Shown here: piece after piece, positions 8,867 through 20,829 of the stretch
Position numbering within the stretch: the first letter of the stretch is position 1
How the letters are laid out: the number at the start of each line of letters is the position of its first letter
Assembly: GCF_020216065.1 (NCBI RefSeq)
Contig: NZ_JAIWNA010000002.1
Span: forward strand, 1 to 64,000
From: Nocardia rosealba
GTDB lineage: Bacteria; Actinomycetota; Actinomycetes; Mycobacteriales; Mycobacteriaceae
Length of the DNA stretch: 64,000 bases
Reading direction: 5' to 3'
Notes under the pieces: model-generated
What the model saw: the letters and a program-made list of their open reading frames with translations, nothing else
The model's database searches: none
What the model was told of the DNA's origin: nothing
Made by a program: the position numbers and the translations under genes

Positions 8867-10066
8867 ATGAAGATGCCGGCGTTGTTGTCACGGAACACCG
8901 AAACGCTGCCCGGTGTCGCCGGGATCGCGCGGGTGGATCGCAATACCCGGCGATTGCTCGGTCGGGTCGGCGCGGGCGATGTCGTGGTCCTGGACGAGAC
9001 CGATCTGGATCGCCATACCGCCGACCGGCTCGTCGAGGCGGGCGTCGTGGCGGTGATCAACACGTCGCCGTCGATTTCGGGTCGCTATCCCAATCTCGGT
9101 CCGGAGGTGCTGGTCGCCAACGGGATCGTGCTCATGGACGCGGTTTCCTCGGACGCGTTCGGCAAGATCAAGGACGGCGCGAAGATCCGCATCGACGCCG
9201 GTGTCGCCTATGCCGACAAGCTGACCAAGAAGGAACCCGAGGTCCTGGTCGAGGGCATCGAGTTCGACGAGTCGACGATCGCGGACCGGATGATCGAGGC
9301 CCGCAACGGGCTGGCCGATCACCTCGACGCCTTCGCGGGCAACACCACCGAGTTCGTGCGCACCGAGAGCGCGCTGTTGATCGACGGTATCGGTGTGCCC
9401 GATATCGAGCTGGATCTGCGCAACCGGCACGTGGTCGTGATCGCCGACGGGCCGGGGCATCTCGAGGAGTTGCAGCGGCTCAAGCCGTTCATCAAGGAGT
9501 ACGCGCCGATCCTGATCGGGGTGGGCCGCGGTGCGGATACGTTGCGCAAGCTCAAGTACAAGCCGGATCTGATCGTCGGTGATCCGGACGAGATCAGCAC
9601 GGCCACCCTGCGTTCCGGTGCGGAGATGATCCTGCCCGCCGACACCGACGGCCACGCACGTGGGCTGGAACGCATCCAGGACCTCGGTATCGGCGCGACG
9701 ACGTTCCCGTCGTCGGGGTCGCCGACCGATCTGGCGTTGATGCTCGCCGATCACCACGGTGCGTCGCTGATCGTGCTGGCCGGTGCGCACGCGTCGCTGG
9801 AGGACTTCTTCGACCGTGGCCGCCGTGACAGCAATCCGGCGACGTTCCTGACCCGGCTGAAGGTCGGCGCGAAACTGGTGGATGCGAATGCCGTGTCGAC
9901 GCTGTACCGGCATCGGTCGACCGGTGCGGCGCTGGCGTTCGTGGTGCTGGCGGCGCTGGTGGCGGTGGTCGTGGTGATTCTGGCCTCGCAGAGCGGGTCC
10001 GAGGTGTTCGATGTGGCCGCCGGGTATTGGGACCGGCTCGTCGAGTGGGTGCGGGTCCAGCTGTGA
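8867..10066 (+). CDS. steA: Cytokinetic ring protein SteA
   Basis: This 399-residue protein resembles Rv1697/SteA. It has a thiamine-pyrophosphokinase-like catalytic core (KYKPDLIVGDPDEIS and ATTFPSSGSPTDLALMLA) and one transmembrane helix near the C-terminus (about residues 358-380, ALAFVVLAALVAVVVVILAS). In corynebacteria SteA and SteB form a complex that recruits to the division site and affects cell separation. The stop overlaps the steB start by four bases, which supports joint expression. An ATG start at 8867 follows a 114-base gap after the divergent SRPBCC gene. Confidence 0.88.
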   Translation: MKMPALLSRNTETLPGVAGIARVDRNTRRLLGRVGAGDVVVLDETDLDRHTADRLVEAGVVAVINTSPSISGRYPNLGPEVLVANGIVLMDAVSSDAFGKIKDGAKIRIDAGVAYADKLTKKEPEVLVEGIEFDESTIADRMIEARNGLADHLDAFAGNTTEFVRTESALLIDGIGVPDIELDLRNRHVVVIADGPGHLEELQRLKPFIKEYAPILIGVGRGADTLRKLKYKPDLIVGDPDEISTATLRSGAEMILPADTDGHARGLERIQDLGIGATTFPSSGSPTDLALMLADHHGASLIVLAGAHASLEDFFDRGRRDSNPATFLTRLKVGAKLVDANAVSTLYRHRSTGAALAFVVLAALVAVVVVILASQSGSEVFDVAAGYWDRLVEWVRVQL

Positions 10067-11004
10067 TCTCACTGCGGCAGCACGCCATTTCGATCGCGGC
10101 GATCTTCCTGGCTCTCGCGATCGGGGTGGTTCTCGGTTCCCAGACGGTGGCCGCCGATCTGCTGTCGGGTCTGCGTTCGGACAAGGATGATCTCAGCGGT
10201 CAGGTCGAGGCGTTGAGCGCGGAGAACGACCAGCTCACCAGCCGTCTGGATGCGACGGACGGCTTCATCGCCGGTGCGTCGGGCCGCATTCTGGCAGGCA
10301 CTTTGGCCGACCGTCGCGTGCTCGTGTTCACCACCCCCGATGCGGATCCCGCCGATGTCGACGGTGTGCGCAAGGCGCTCGAAACGGCGGGCGCCTCGGT
10401 GACCGGCCGGATCGCGCTCACCGATGCTTTCGTCGACAGCGGTGAGGGTGATCGCATGCGATCGGCGCTGACCAATGTCGTCCCCGCGGGGGCGCAGCTG
10501 CGCACCGGTGCCGTCGACCAGGGCAGCATGGCGGGCGACCTGCTCGGCCTGACGCTGTTCACCGACCCCGCGACGAACAGTCCACGCGCCACCGCCCAGG
10601 AACAGGCCCTGCTCCTGGAAACCCTGCGCGGCGGCGGCTTCCTCGCCTACGGCGACACGCCGACCGACCCCGCCCAGATGGCCGTCGTCGTCACCGGCGA
10701 CGGCATCGCCGACGACGCCGGCCAGGGCGCGACCATCGCCCGCTTCACCGGCGCCGTCCGCGCCCGCACCGCCGCCACGGTCCTGGCGGGCCGCCCCGGC
10801 GCCGCCGAAGGCAACGCCCCCATCGCCCACGTCCGCGCCCAGGCCCCCCTCGCCACAACCGTCACCACCGTCGACAACATCGACCGCGAAACAGGCCGCG
10901 TAACAACAGCCCTCGCCCTCCCCGAACAACTCAACGGCGTAGCCGGACGTTACGGAACAGGCCCGTCAGCAACCTCCCTGACACTGGTAGCAATGCCCCG
11001 CTGA
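10063..11004 (+). CDS. steB: SteB / MctB-type envelope protein
   Basis: This 313-residue protein has an N-terminal membrane anchor (AISIAAIFLALAIGVVLGS), a coiled coil (about residues 37-65, DLSGQVEALSAENDQLTSRL) and an extracytoplasmic domain. The length matches Rv1698 (314), reported as MctB, a copper-export-linked channel protein, and the corynebacterial SteB, partner of SteA. I choose the GTG at 10063, which overlaps the steA stop, because the anchor helix then starts at residue 8. Both the copper and the septation roles come from homologues; the sequence does not decide between them. Confidence 0.88.
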   Translation: MISLRQHAISIAAIFLALAIGVVLGSQTVAADLLSGLRSDKDDLSGQVEALSAENDQLTSRLDATDGFIAGASGRILAGTLADRRVLVFTTPDADPADVDGVRKALETAGASVTGRIALTDAFVDSGEGDRMRSALTNVVPAGAQLRTGAVDQGSMAGDLLGLTLFTDPATNSPRATAQEQALLLETLRGGGFLAYGDTPTDPAQMAVVVTGDGIADDAGQGATIARFTGAVRARTAATVLAGRPGAAEGNAPIAHVRAQAPLATTVTTVDNIDRETGRVTTALALPEQLNGVAGRYGTGPSATSLTLVAMPR

Positions 11005-11167
11005 TTGAGAACCTCACCACCACAAAGAGGTGACTTTCCGCGCCGGCGATCCCAACAAAACCCCTGATCTGGCAAGCACATGGGTAACTCCCCGGGTACG
11101 GGCCAAGTCCTCCCCACCCAACCGTAAGCGGCCGACGCGACAGTTAACCCACCTCGGTTGCGCTTGA

Positions 11168-12919
<1,752 letters not shown>

Positions 12920-12937
12920 ATCGGTGGCAAGGCGGCG

Positions 12938-13591
12938 ATGAGCGAACCCGGTAAGCACGACTTCGAGACGGTATCGAGCCGGGTGCTCTACAGCGGCGCG
13001 ATCGTGGCATTGCGCCAAGACCAGGTCGCGATGCCCGACGGGCGGGTCGCCGAGCGTGAGGTCATCGAGCATCACGGTGCGGTGGCGGTCCTCGCGCTCG
13101 ACGATGAGGGACGGGTGGTGCTGATCCGTCAGTACCGCCATCCCATCCGCACCCGGCTGCTCGAACTGCCCGCCGGGCTGCTCGATATCGACGGCGAGGA
13201 CCCGCTCACCGCGGCCAAGCGCGAGCTAGCCGAGGAGACGGGCCTGGCCGCCGCCGAATGGTCGGTGCTGGTGGACGTGGCGTTGTCGCCGGGTTTCACC
13301 GACGAGGCGCTGCGGGTGTTCTTCGCGACCGGGCTCACCGAGACTCATCGCCCGGACCCAGAGCACGAGGAAGCCGACCTGGAATTGGTGCGGATGCCGC
13401 TCGACGAGGCAGTGCGTGCGGCGTTGGCGGGCGAGATCGTGAACGCCACTGCCGTGGCGGGCGTGCTCGCGTACGCCTCGGCTCAGGCGAACGGGTTGAC
13501 CCTGCGTCCGGCCGACGCACCGTGGCCCGGTCAGCCGACGGCGTTCCTGCGACGCAAAGCAGCCGAGGCGCGAACCGACGCCCGGTCGTGA
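12938..13591 (+). CDS. Nudix hydrolase, ADP-ribose pyrophosphatase type
   Basis: This 217-residue protein has a full Nudix box near residues 87-109 (GEDPLTAAKRELAEETGL), with the upstream LIRQYRHPIRTRLLELPAG segment typical of ADP-ribose diphosphatases. It follows pyrG by 18 bases, as Rv1700 does in M. tuberculosis, whose product hydrolyses ADP-ribose. It likely clears free ADP-ribose or other nucleoside diphosphate derivatives in the cytosol. Confidence 0.92.
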   Translation: MSEPGKHDFETVSSRVLYSGAIVALRQDQVAMPDGRVAEREVIEHHGAVAVLALDDEGRVVLIRQYRHPIRTRLLELPAGLLDIDGEDPLTAAKRELAEETGLAAAEWSVLVDVALSPGFTDEALRVFFATGLTETHRPDPEHEEADLELVRMPLDEAVRAALAGEIVNATAVAGVLAYASAQANGLTLRPADAPWPGQPTAFLRRKAAEARTDARS

Positions 13592-13653
13592 CGCGGCTTC
13601 CGGAGCACGTACAGGCAGCCGCGTTCCGGTACGGCGGCGGCGGGTAGGCGCGG

Positions 13654-14592
13654 ATGAGCGTGCTGGCGCGGGAGATCGACGCCTACCTCGACCATCTGGC
13701 GGTCGAGCGCGGCGCCGCGCGCAACACGCTGGGCGCCTATCGGCGTGACCTGGCCCGCTACCAGGCTTTTCTCACCGCTCGCGGTGTCGGGTCGTTGCGC
13801 GACGTATCCCAAGGGGACGTCGCCGAATTCACGATGGCCCTGCGTGCGGGCGGCGAGGATCATCCGCCGTTGGCCGCGGGGTCTGTCGCCAGGGCATTGA
13901 TCGCGGTGCGCGGGTTGCACCGGTTCGCGGCCGCCGAGGGCATCACCGACACCGATGTGGCGCACGCGGTGAAACCACCCGCGCCGGGTCGGCGGTTGCC
14001 GAAAGCCTTGCCGTACGACCAGGTTCTGCGCGTGCTGGAAGCTGCGGGCGGTGAAGGCGGCGCGGACGACGGCGGACCGCGCGGTCTGCGGGACCGGGCG
14101 CTGCTGGAATTGCTGTACTCCACGGGCGCCCGCATCTCGGAGATGGTCGGCCTCGACGTCGACGACATCGACACCGAACAGCGGTGCGTCGTGCTGCGCG
14201 GCAAAGGTGGCAAACAACGCCTCGTCCCCATCGGCAGGCCCGCGCTCGCCGCCGTCGACGCCTACCTCGTGCGCGGCAGACCCGCACTCGCCGCGAACGG
14301 AAAGGGAAGCGGCGGCGCCCTTTTCCTCAACAACCGGGGCGGCAGGCTGTCACGGCAGAGCGCCTGGCAGGTGTTGCAGACCGCGGCCGAACGTGCGGGC
14401 ATCGGTGCGACGGTGTCGCCGCACACGCTGCGCCACTCCTTCGCCACCCACCTGCTCGACGGTGGCGCCGACGTGCGCGTGGTACAGGAGCTGCTCGGGC
14501 ACGCCTCGGTGACGACCACCCAGATCTACACCCTCGTCACGGTGAGCACCCTGCGTGAAGTGTGGGCGACGGCCCACCCGCGTGCCCGCTGA
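13654..14592 (+). CDS. xerD: Tyrosine recombinase XerD
   Basis: This 312-residue recombinase has an N-terminal SAM-like core-binding domain ([20 protein letters not shown]) and a catalytic domain with Arg in STGARISEM (near 157), Lys in [20 protein letters not shown] (near 259), [12 protein letters not shown] with the nucleophilic Tyr near 292. Length and motifs are those of XerD, which works with XerC at dif to resolve chromosome dimers. It stands after the Nudix gene, as in M. tuberculosis (Rv1701). Confidence 0.95.
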   Translation: MSVLAREIDAYLDHLAVERGAARNTLGAYRRDLARYQAFLTARGVGSLRDVSQGDVAEFTMALRAGGEDHPPLAAGSVARALIAVRGLHRFAAAEGITDTDVAHAVKPPAPGRRLPKALPYDQVLRVLEAAGGEGGADDGGPRGLRDRALLELLYSTGARISEMVGLDVDDIDTEQRCVVLRGKGGKQRLVPIGRPALAAVDAYLVRGRPALAANGKGSGGALFLNNRGGRLSRQSAWQVLQTAAERAGIGATVSPHTLRHSFATHLLDGGADVRVVQELLGHASVTTTQIYTLVTVSTLREVWATAHPRAR

Positions 14593-14783
14593 GGGTGACC
14601 TCCCCACTTCGGGTGAAGCGGGTATCGTGCGAACACGCCCGGCGTTGCCATGCCGTACCCGAGCGGTGCGAGCGGTAGCGTCTACCCGGAGCTGGACCGT
14701 ACGAAAGTGAGGCGGGTGGCGAACCGGCCTCGCTACCCTCGACAGGGGTTACCGGCAAGGAAACGTATAAGGAGCAGCGGATC

Positions 14784-15677
14784 GTGACGACAGCGGAAAC
14801 ACCGTGGGACGGTGGGCCGGAACAGGTCACCGAGGCCGTCGAGATCGGCCCGACGGGCCGCCCGCTGCGCCTGGTACCCGAACCACCGCAGGTCAAGCAG
14901 CACGGCGACGCGCTCGTCGTGGCCATGTGCAATCAGAAGGGCGGGGTCGGCAAGACCACCTCGACCATCAATCTCGGTGCGGCACTGGCCGAATACGGGC
15001 GCCGCGTACTGCTGGTCGACCTCGACCCGCAGGGCGCGCTGTCGGCCGGTCTCGGCGTCGCCCATCACGATCTCGACCTGACCGTGCACAACCTGCTGAT
15101 CGGCGGCAAAGCCTCGGTCGACGACGTGCTGCAGACCACCAAGGTCGACGGCATGGACCTCCTACCCAGCAACATCGACCTCTCGGCCGCCGAGATCCAG
15201 CTGGTGAACGAGGTGGGTCGCGAACAGTCCCTCGGCCGCGCGCTGGCCGGAGTGCGTGATCGCTACGACTACATCCTCATCGACTGTCAGCCCTCGCTCG
15301 GGCTGCTCACCGTCAACGCGCTCGCCTGCTCCGACGGGGTCATCATCCCGATGGAATGCGAGTACTTCTCGCTGCGCGGGCTGGCCCTGCTCAATGACAC
15401 CGTGGAGAAGGTGCGCGACCGCCTCAATCCGCGGCTGAGCCTGTACGGGATCGTGGTCACCATGTTCGATGCCCGGTTGCTGCATTCGCGTCAGGTGATG
15501 TCGCGCGTGGTCGAGGTGTTCGGCGACCTCGTCTACGACACCGCCATTTCGCGCACCGTGCGGTTCCCGGACGCCAGCGTCGCCGGTGAGCCGATCACCA
15601 CGTGGGCGCCGAAATCGGCGGGCGCGGAAGCGTATCGCGCCATGGCACGCGAGGTCATCCACCGGTCGGGCCGGTGA
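14784..15677 (+). CDS. ParA/Soj-family ATPase
   Basis: This 297-residue protein has a deviant Walker A motif (CNQKGGVGKTTS, residues 49-60) and a Walker B-like LLVDLDPQGALS, then DYILIDCQPSLGLLTVNAL. It is the ParA-like protein found next to scpA and scpB (Rv1708 position), distinct from the main chromosomal ParA that pairs with parB near the origin. GTG start with AAGGAGCAGC upstream. No parB lies nearby. It probably acts with the ScpAB condensin partners in chromosome organisation, inferred from its position. The stop overlaps the scpA start. Confidence 0.92.
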   Translation: MTTAETPWDGGPEQVTEAVEIGPTGRPLRLVPEPPQVKQHGDALVVAMCNQKGGVGKTTSTINLGAALAEYGRRVLLVDLDPQGALSAGLGVAHHDLDLTVHNLLIGGKASVDDVLQTTKVDGMDLLPSNIDLSAAEIQLVNEVGREQSLGRALAGVRDRYDYILIDCQPSLGLLTVNALACSDGVIIPMECEYFSLRGLALLNDTVEKVRDRLNPRLSLYGIVVTMFDARLLHSRQVMSRVVEVFGDLVYDTAISRTVRFPDASVAGEPITTWAPKSAGAEAYRAMAREVIHRSGR

Positions 15678-16555
15678 TCGAGGCACAACCTGCGGTGCAA
15701 GCAGTACCCGAAGAGGCAGTACCGGCGGAAACCAGCGGATTCCATCTGCGGCTCACCAACTTCGAGGGGCCGTTCGATCTGCTGCTGACGCTGATCAGTT
15801 CACGCAAACTCGATGTCACCGAGGTGGCGCTGCACAAGGTCACCGACGAATTCATCGCCTACACCAAGGCATTGACGGCCGAGCTGGCCGAGAACACCAA
15901 GCTGCGCGCGGACAAGATCCTCGATCAGACCACCGAATTCCTCGTCGTCGCCGCGACTCTGCTCGACCTGAAAGCCGCCCGGTTGTTGCCGTCGGGGGAG
16001 ATGACCGACGCCGATGACCTCGAACTGCTCGAGGCACGCGACCTGCTGTTCGCCCGGCTGCTGCAGTACCGCGCGTTCAAACAGGTGGCCGAGTTGCTCG
16101 CCGAGCTGGAAGCCGCCGCGCTGCGCCGGTATCCGAGGTCGGTGGCGCTGGAAGATCAGTTCGCCGGGCTGCTCCCCGAAGTGACCCTCGGGGTGGATGT
16201 CGCCGCGTTCGCCGAGATCGCGGCCGCCGCGTTTCGGCCGCGTCCGATCGCCGAGGTAGGGCTCGGACATCTGCACATGCACACCATCTCGGTGGCCGAA
16301 CAGGCCGAGCTGGTGCTGGCCCGGCTCAAGGAACGCGGGCCCGGCGGGTGGACGACCTTCGCCGAGCTGGTGTCCGATTGCACGGTTCCGGTGGAAATCG
16401 TGGCCCGGTTCCTGGCGTTGCTCGAGTTGTATCGCGGCAAGACGATCGCCTTCGACCAGCCCGACCCCCTCGGCCCACTGGCTGTGAGCTGGCTCGGCGA
16501 ACTCGACCCCGACGCCGAGGCGGCGGCACTGACCTTCGAGGAGGATTACGGGTGA
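15674..16555 (+). CDS. scpA: Segregation and condensation protein A
   Basis: This 293-residue protein is the kleisin subunit of the SMC condensin. The N-terminal motif FHLRLTNFEGPFDLLLTLI and the helix TTEFLVVAATLLDLKAARLL are typical, and the C-terminal winged helix (GWTTFAELVSDCTVPVEIVARFLALLEL) binds the SMC cap. The GTG at 15674 overlaps the parA stop by four bases and removes an unlikely 24-residue tail found with an upstream ATG. Confidence 0.94.
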   Translation: MIEAQPAVQAVPEEAVPAETSGFHLRLTNFEGPFDLLLTLISSRKLDVTEVALHKVTDEFIAYTKALTAELAENTKLRADKILDQTTEFLVVAATLLDLKAARLLPSGEMTDADDLELLEARDLLFARLLQYRAFKQVAELLAELEAAALRRYPRSVALEDQFAGLLPEVTLGVDVAAFAEIAAAAFRPRPIAEVGLGHLHMHTISVAEQAELVLARLKERGPGGWTTFAELVSDCTVPVEIVARFLALLELYRGKTIAFDQPDPLGPLAVSWLGELDPDAEAAALTFEEDYG

Positions 16556-16607
16556 TCGGCGCACCGAAACAGACCCGAGGGCTCCCGAACAGCCAGCAGG
16601 AGGCGGC

Positions 16608-17264
16608 ATGAGCGAGACAGTGGCTGAATTCACGTCCGAGCGGCTCGACGACGCGGAACTGCGGTCCGCGCTCGAGGCCATGCTGCTCGTCGTGGACGCT
16701 CCCGCGCCGGTAGAACAGCTGGCCGCGGCCCTGGACGACACCAGCGAACGGGTCGAGGAAACCCTGCGCGCGATGTCGGCGGAACTGACCGCGCGCGGCA
16801 GCGGCATCGACCTGCGTTTCGTCGGTGACGGTTGGCGCTTCTATACTCGACAGGAGTACGCGCCCTATGTCGAGCGGGTACTGCTCGACGGGGCCCGGAC
16901 GAAGCTCACCCGGGCCGCCTTGGAAACCTTGGCGGTGGTCGCCTATCGCCAGCCGGTGACCCGCACCCGGGTCAGCGCGGTTCGCGGGGTGAACGTCGAC
17001 GGAGTGATGCGCACGCTGCTGGCGCGGGGCTTGATCGCGGAAGCGGGTCAGGACCCGGAAACCAACGGCACGCTCTACCGCACCACCGAGTTGTTCCTCG
17101 AACGGATCGGGCTCGCCTCACTGGGCGACCTGCCACCGCTGGCGCCGCTGCTTCCCGGCGTCGATCTGATCGACGAGATCAGCGAGAGCCTGGACACCGA
17201 TCCCCGGTACACCAGGCTGCAAAAACCCGCCGAGTCCGACATGGATCTCGGCACCGACGATTGA
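16608..17264 (+). CDS. scpB: Segregation and condensation protein B
   Basis: This 218-residue protein has the two winged-helix domains of ScpB. The first begins LRSALEAMLLVVDAPAPVEQ, and the family motif TRAALETLAVVAYRQPVTRT follows, then VRGVNVDGVMRTLLARGLI. It binds ScpA and SMC. ATG start preceded by CAGGAGG. It is 52 bases after scpA and eight bases before the next gene. Confidence 0.94.
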   Translation: MSETVAEFTSERLDDAELRSALEAMLLVVDAPAPVEQLAAALDDTSERVEETLRAMSAELTARGSGIDLRFVGDGWRFYTRQEYAPYVERVLLDGARTKLTRAALETLAVVAYRQPVTRTRVSAVRGVNVDGVMRTLLARGLIAEAGQDPETNGTLYRTTELFLERIGLASLGDLPPLAPLLPGVDLIDEISESLDTDPRYTRLQKPAESDMDLGTDD

Positions 17265-17272
17265 CAGGACAG

Positions 17273-18628
17273 ATGAATAATTCCGCTCGCCGAGATGGCA
17301 CACCGGATCGAAGAAAACGTAGCGACCAGCCCCGAAGTGGCGCGAACCGAACCGCGGCTCCCCGCGGCGGCAGTGCGCGCACCGGTCAGGCCGGTACCCG
17401 TGGCGAGGCCCCCGGCCGCCGCGGCACCAGCGCGGGTGGCTTCCAGCGCGGCAATCAGACAGCGGCCCGATCGGCCGGCTCCTTCCAGCGTGACGCCGAG
17501 TCCGGTGGTCGCCGCGGCGCGACCGGCGGCTACCAGCGCGACGACCGTCGCAGCGCCCCCGGTGGTTACCAGCGTGACGATCGACGCAGCGCCCCGGCCG
17601 GTGGCGACCGTCGTGGTCCGTCCGCCGGTGGTTACCAGCGTGACGACCGTCGCGGCGCAGGCGCTGCCAACGGTGGCGGTTACCCGCGTGGTGACGCCGA
17701 CCGCGGACAGCGTGGCGACACAGCCGCACAGCGCAGCGGCACTTCGGCCGGCACGCAGGCCTTCGCGGCGCGCAACAAGAAGTCCGCGAAACCGCAGCGC
17801 AAGGTCGTCGCCCCGACGATCCTGAACAACGCCAAGCCTGCCCGTCATCAGCACGCCGACACCGCCGAGGGCCCCAAGAAGCTCCCGTGGGGTGAAGGCG
17901 AACGTCTGCAGAAGGTGCTGGCCAAGGCCGGTGTGGCCTCGCGCCGCGCCGCCGAGGAGATGATCGCCCAGGGCCGCGTCGAGGTCGACGGCAAGATCGT
18001 GCGCGAGCAGGGTCTGCGCATCGACGCCGAGAACGCCGTCGTGCGCGTGGACGGCACCCGCGTGGTCGTGCGGGACGAACTCGTGCACCTGGTGCTGAAC
18101 AAGCCCAAGGGCTGGCAGTCCACCATGTCCGACGACCTGGGCCGCCCCTGTGTCGGTGACATCGTCGCCGAACGCATCGCCGCTGGTCAGCGCCTGTTCC
18201 ACGTGGGTCGGCTCGACGCCGACACCGAGGGCCTGCTGCTGCTCACCAACGACGGTGAAATGGCGCACCGCCTGATGCACCCGTCGTTCGAGGTGCCCAA
18301 GACCTACCTGGCCACCGTGTACGGCGAGGTCAACTACCGGCTCGTCGGCAAGCGGCTGCGCGAAGGCGTCGAGCTCGAGGACGGGCCGGCCAAGGTCGAC
18401 AAGTTCATGGTGCTCGAGTCCTACGAGGGCCGGTCGCTGGTGAAGCTGGTGCTGCACGAAGGCCGCAAGCACATCGTGCGCCGCCTGCTCGACGAGGTGG
18501 GTCACCCGGTGATCCGCCTGGTCCGCACGCACCTCGGTCCGGTGGCCCTCGGTGATCAGCGTCCCGGCACCCTTCGGGTGCTAGGCCGCGACGAAATCGG
18601 CAAACTCTACGAGGCGGTGCAGCTGTGA
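17273..18628 (+). CDS. rluB: 23S rRNA pseudouridine synthase (RluB/RsuA family) with RG-rich N-terminal extension
   Basis: The protein has 451 residues. About 200 N-terminal residues are low complexity, with three GGYQRDDRR units, RGG and RG pairs. An S4 domain starts near residue 210 ([20 protein letters not shown]), and the RsuA/RluB catalytic domain has the Asp motif [18 protein letters not shown] near residue 312. The family modifies U2605-type positions of 23S rRNA or 16S U516; the order scpB-rluB-cmk matches M. tuberculosis Rv1710-1712. The extension resembles the RGG region of the gene at 293-3187 and probably binds RNA. The stop overlaps cmk by four bases. Confidence 0.92.
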   Translation: MNNSARRDGTPDRRKRSDQPRSGANRTAAPRGGSARTGQAGTRGEAPGRRGTSAGGFQRGNQTAARSAGSFQRDAESGGRRGATGGYQRDDRRSAPGGYQRDDRRSAPAGGDRRGPSAGGYQRDDRRGAGAANGGGYPRGDADRGQRGDTAAQRSGTSAGTQAFAARNKKSAKPQRKVVAPTILNNAKPARHQHADTAEGPKKLPWGEGERLQKVLAKAGVASRRAAEEMIAQGRVEVDGKIVREQGLRIDAENAVVRVDGTRVVVRDELVHLVLNKPKGWQSTMSDDLGRPCVGDIVAERIAAGQRLFHVGRLDADTEGLLLLTNDGEMAHRLMHPSFEVPKTYLATVYGEVNYRLVGKRLREGVELEDGPAKVDKFMVLESYEGRSLVKLVLHEGRKHIVRRLLDEVGHPVIRLVRTHLGPVALGDQRPGTLRVLGRDEIGKLYEAVQL

Positions 18629-19371
18629 ACGGAGTGGATTTCTCGGTGGAACCTGCCCAGGGCAGGCTGGCCGGCGACGGCACGCTCGTCGTCGCCATGG
18701 ACGGCCCGTCCGGCACCGGCAAGTCCAGTGTGTCGCGCAAGTTGGCCACCCGCCTGAACGCCCGCTACCTCGACACCGGTGCCATGTACCGGGTGGCGAC
18801 GCTGCGGGTGCTGCGTGCGGGCGTGGATCTCACCGATGCCGAGGCGATCGCCGAAGCCGTTGCGGCGCTGCCTCTTTCGATCGGCACGGACCCGAGTCAC
18901 GAGGTCGTCGAACTCGACGGTGACGACGTGTCGGCCGAGATCCGCGGTGACGCGGTGACCAAGGCCGTTTCGGCGGTGTCGGCGGTGGCGCAGGTGCGCG
19001 ACCAGCTCGTCGCCCTGCAGCGTGAGATTGCCGCCGTGGCCGGCCGGATCGTGGTCGAGGGCCGCGATATCGGCACCGTCGTGCTCACCGACGCCGACGC
19101 CAAGATCTACCTCACCGCCTCCGCGGAGGCGCGCGCCCAGCGGCGTAATGCCCAGAACATCCGCGAGGGACGCGGCGACGACTACCCGGCCGTGCTGGCC
19201 GACGTACAGCGCCGCGACACCCTCGATTCCACCCGCAAGGTCTCGCCGTTGCGCCCCGCCGCCGACGCGGTGCTCGTCGATACCAGCGATCTCACGATGG
19301 AACAGACCATCGACGAGCTGTATCGCGTGGTGGCCCAGCAGCTTTCGGCCACGACAGGAGGGTCGCGATGA
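18625..19371 (+). CDS. cmk: Cytidylate kinase
   Basis: This 248-residue enzyme phosphorylates CMP and dCMP. It has a P-loop ([12 protein letters not shown], near residues 25-35), then the motifs YLDTGAMYR and [11 protein letters not shown] that belong to CMP kinases, and a C-terminal [12 protein letters not shown] segment. The GTG start overlaps the rluB stop, and its own stop overlaps the der start. Confidence 0.95.
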   Translation: MNGVDFSVEPAQGRLAGDGTLVVAMDGPSGTGKSSVSRKLATRLNARYLDTGAMYRVATLRVLRAGVDLTDAEAIAEAVAALPLSIGTDPSHEVVELDGDDVSAEIRGDAVTKAVSAVSAVAQVRDQLVALQREIAAVAGRIVVEGRDIGTVVLTDADAKIYLTASAEARAQRRNAQNIREGRGDDYPAVLADVQRRDTLDSTRKVSPLRPAADAVLVDTSDLTMEQTIDELYRVVAQQLSATTGGSR

Positions 19372-20783
19372 TCGAGGACGTACTCGAGGGCGACGGTATC
19401 TGGACCGATGAAACCGACTGGGAGATCACCGATCTCGAAGGTGAGGGCGAGGGTGAGGAACACCTCGCCATGCCGACGGTCGCGGTGGTCGGCCGTCCGA
19501 ATGTCGGCAAGTCGACCCTGGTGAACCGCATCCTCGGCAGGCGCGAAGCCGTTGTCGAGGACGTTCCCGGTGTTACCCGTGACCGGATCTCGTACGAGGC
19601 CAGCTGGGCCGGACGCCGCTTCCTCGTGCAGGACACCGGCGGCTGGGAGCCCGACGCCAAGGGCCTGCAGCAGCATGTGGCCCGTCAGGCCGAGGTCGCG
19701 ATGGAGACCGCCGACGCGATCCTGCTCGTCGTCGACGCCACCGTCGGCGCGACCGCGACCGACGAGGCTGCGGTGCGCAAGCTGCGCCGCTCCAAGATCC
19801 CGGTGATCCTGGTCGCCAACAAGGTCGACGATCAGAAGGTCGAGATCGAGGCCGCGACGCTGTGGTCGCTCGGCCTCGGCGAGCCGCGCATGGTCTCGGC
19901 CGCGCACGGTCGCGGTACCGGTGACCTGCTCGACGATGTGCTCGCCGCACTGCCCGAGACCCCGCGCGAAGGCACGGGTGTGGCCGGGCCGCGTCGGGTG
20001 GCGCTGGTCGGCAAGCCCAATGTCGGCAAGTCGAGCCTGCTGAACAAGCTGGCCGGCGACGAACGTTCGGTGGTCCACGATGTCGCGGGCACCACCGTCG
20101 ACCCGGTCGACTCCCTGGTGGAGCTCGGCGGCAAGGTGTGGAAGTTCGTCGACACCGCCGGTCTGCGCCGCAAGGTCTCCAATGCCACCGGCACCGAGTT
20201 CTACGCCTCGCTGCGGACCAAGTCGGCGCTCGAGGCGTCGGAGGTGGCGATCATGCTGATCGACGCCTCGGTGCCGATCACCGAACAGGACCTGCGGGTG
20301 ATCAGCCTGGTCGCCGACTCCGGTCGCGCGCTGGTGCTGGCGTTCAACAAGTGGGACCTGGTCGACGAGGACCGCCGCTACATGCTCGAGCGCGAGATCG
20401 ATCGCGACCTCGTGCGGGTGCCGTGGGCGCAGCGGGTGAACATCTCCGCGCACACCGGTCGCGCCGTGGCGAAGCTGGTGCCGCAGATGGAGACCGCGCT
20501 CGAGTCCTGGGACAAGCGCATCTCCACCGGCCGGTTGAACACCTGGCTCAAGGAAGTCATCGCGGCCACCCCGCCGCCGATGCGCGGCGGCCGACAGCCC
20601 CGCGTCATGTTCGCCACCCAGGCCAGCACTCGTCCGCCGACGTTCGTGCTGTTCACCACCGGTTTCCTCGAGGCGGGTTACCGCCGCTTCCTGGAACGGC
20701 GCCTGCGCGAGGAGTTCGGTTTCGACGGCTCGCCCGTGCGCATCTCGGTGCGCGTGCGCGAGAAGAAGGAACGCAGAAAGTAG
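19368..20783 (+). CDS. der: Ribosome biogenesis GTPase Der (EngA)
   Basis: This 471-residue protein has two tandem Era-like GTPase domains. Domain 1 has [14 protein letters not shown] (near 42), DTGGW and NKVD; domain 2 has [15 protein letters not shown] (near 215), DTAGLRRK and NKWDLV. A C-terminal KH-like domain follows ([14 protein letters not shown]). About 35 acidic residues precede the first domain, as in other actinobacteria. The protein acts in 50S assembly. It ends the conserved block and is followed at once by a terminator. Confidence 0.96.
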   Translation: MIEDVLEGDGIWTDETDWEITDLEGEGEGEEHLAMPTVAVVGRPNVGKSTLVNRILGRREAVVEDVPGVTRDRISYEASWAGRRFLVQDTGGWEPDAKGLQQHVARQAEVAMETADAILLVVDATVGATATDEAAVRKLRRSKIPVILVANKVDDQKVEIEAATLWSLGLGEPRMVSAAHGRGTGDLLDDVLAALPETPREGTGVAGPRRVALVGKPNVGKSSLLNKLAGDERSVVHDVAGTTVDPVDSLVELGGKVWKFVDTAGLRRKVSNATGTEFYASLRTKSALEASEVAIMLIDASVPITEQDLRVISLVADSGRALVLAFNKWDLVDEDRRYMLEREIDRDLVRVPWAQRVNISAHTGRAVAKLVPQMETALESWDKRISTGRLNTWLKEVIAATPPPMRGGRQPRVMFATQASTRPPTFVLFTTGFLEAGYRRFLERRLREEFGFDGSPVRISVRVREKKERRK

Positions 20784-20793
20784 TTCGACCCGA

Positions 20794-20828
20794 CGAGGCC
20801 CCGGCGCACACCGCCGGGGCCTCGTTTC
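20794..20828 (+). terminator. Rho-independent terminator after der
   Basis: CGAGGCCCCGGCG (20794-20806) pairs with CGCCGGGGCCTCG (20812-20824) around a five-base loop and is followed by TTTCGTT. It ends the cmk-der transcript and also lies at the 3' end of the convergent tetR gene. Confidence 0.85.
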
Positions 20829-20829
20829 G

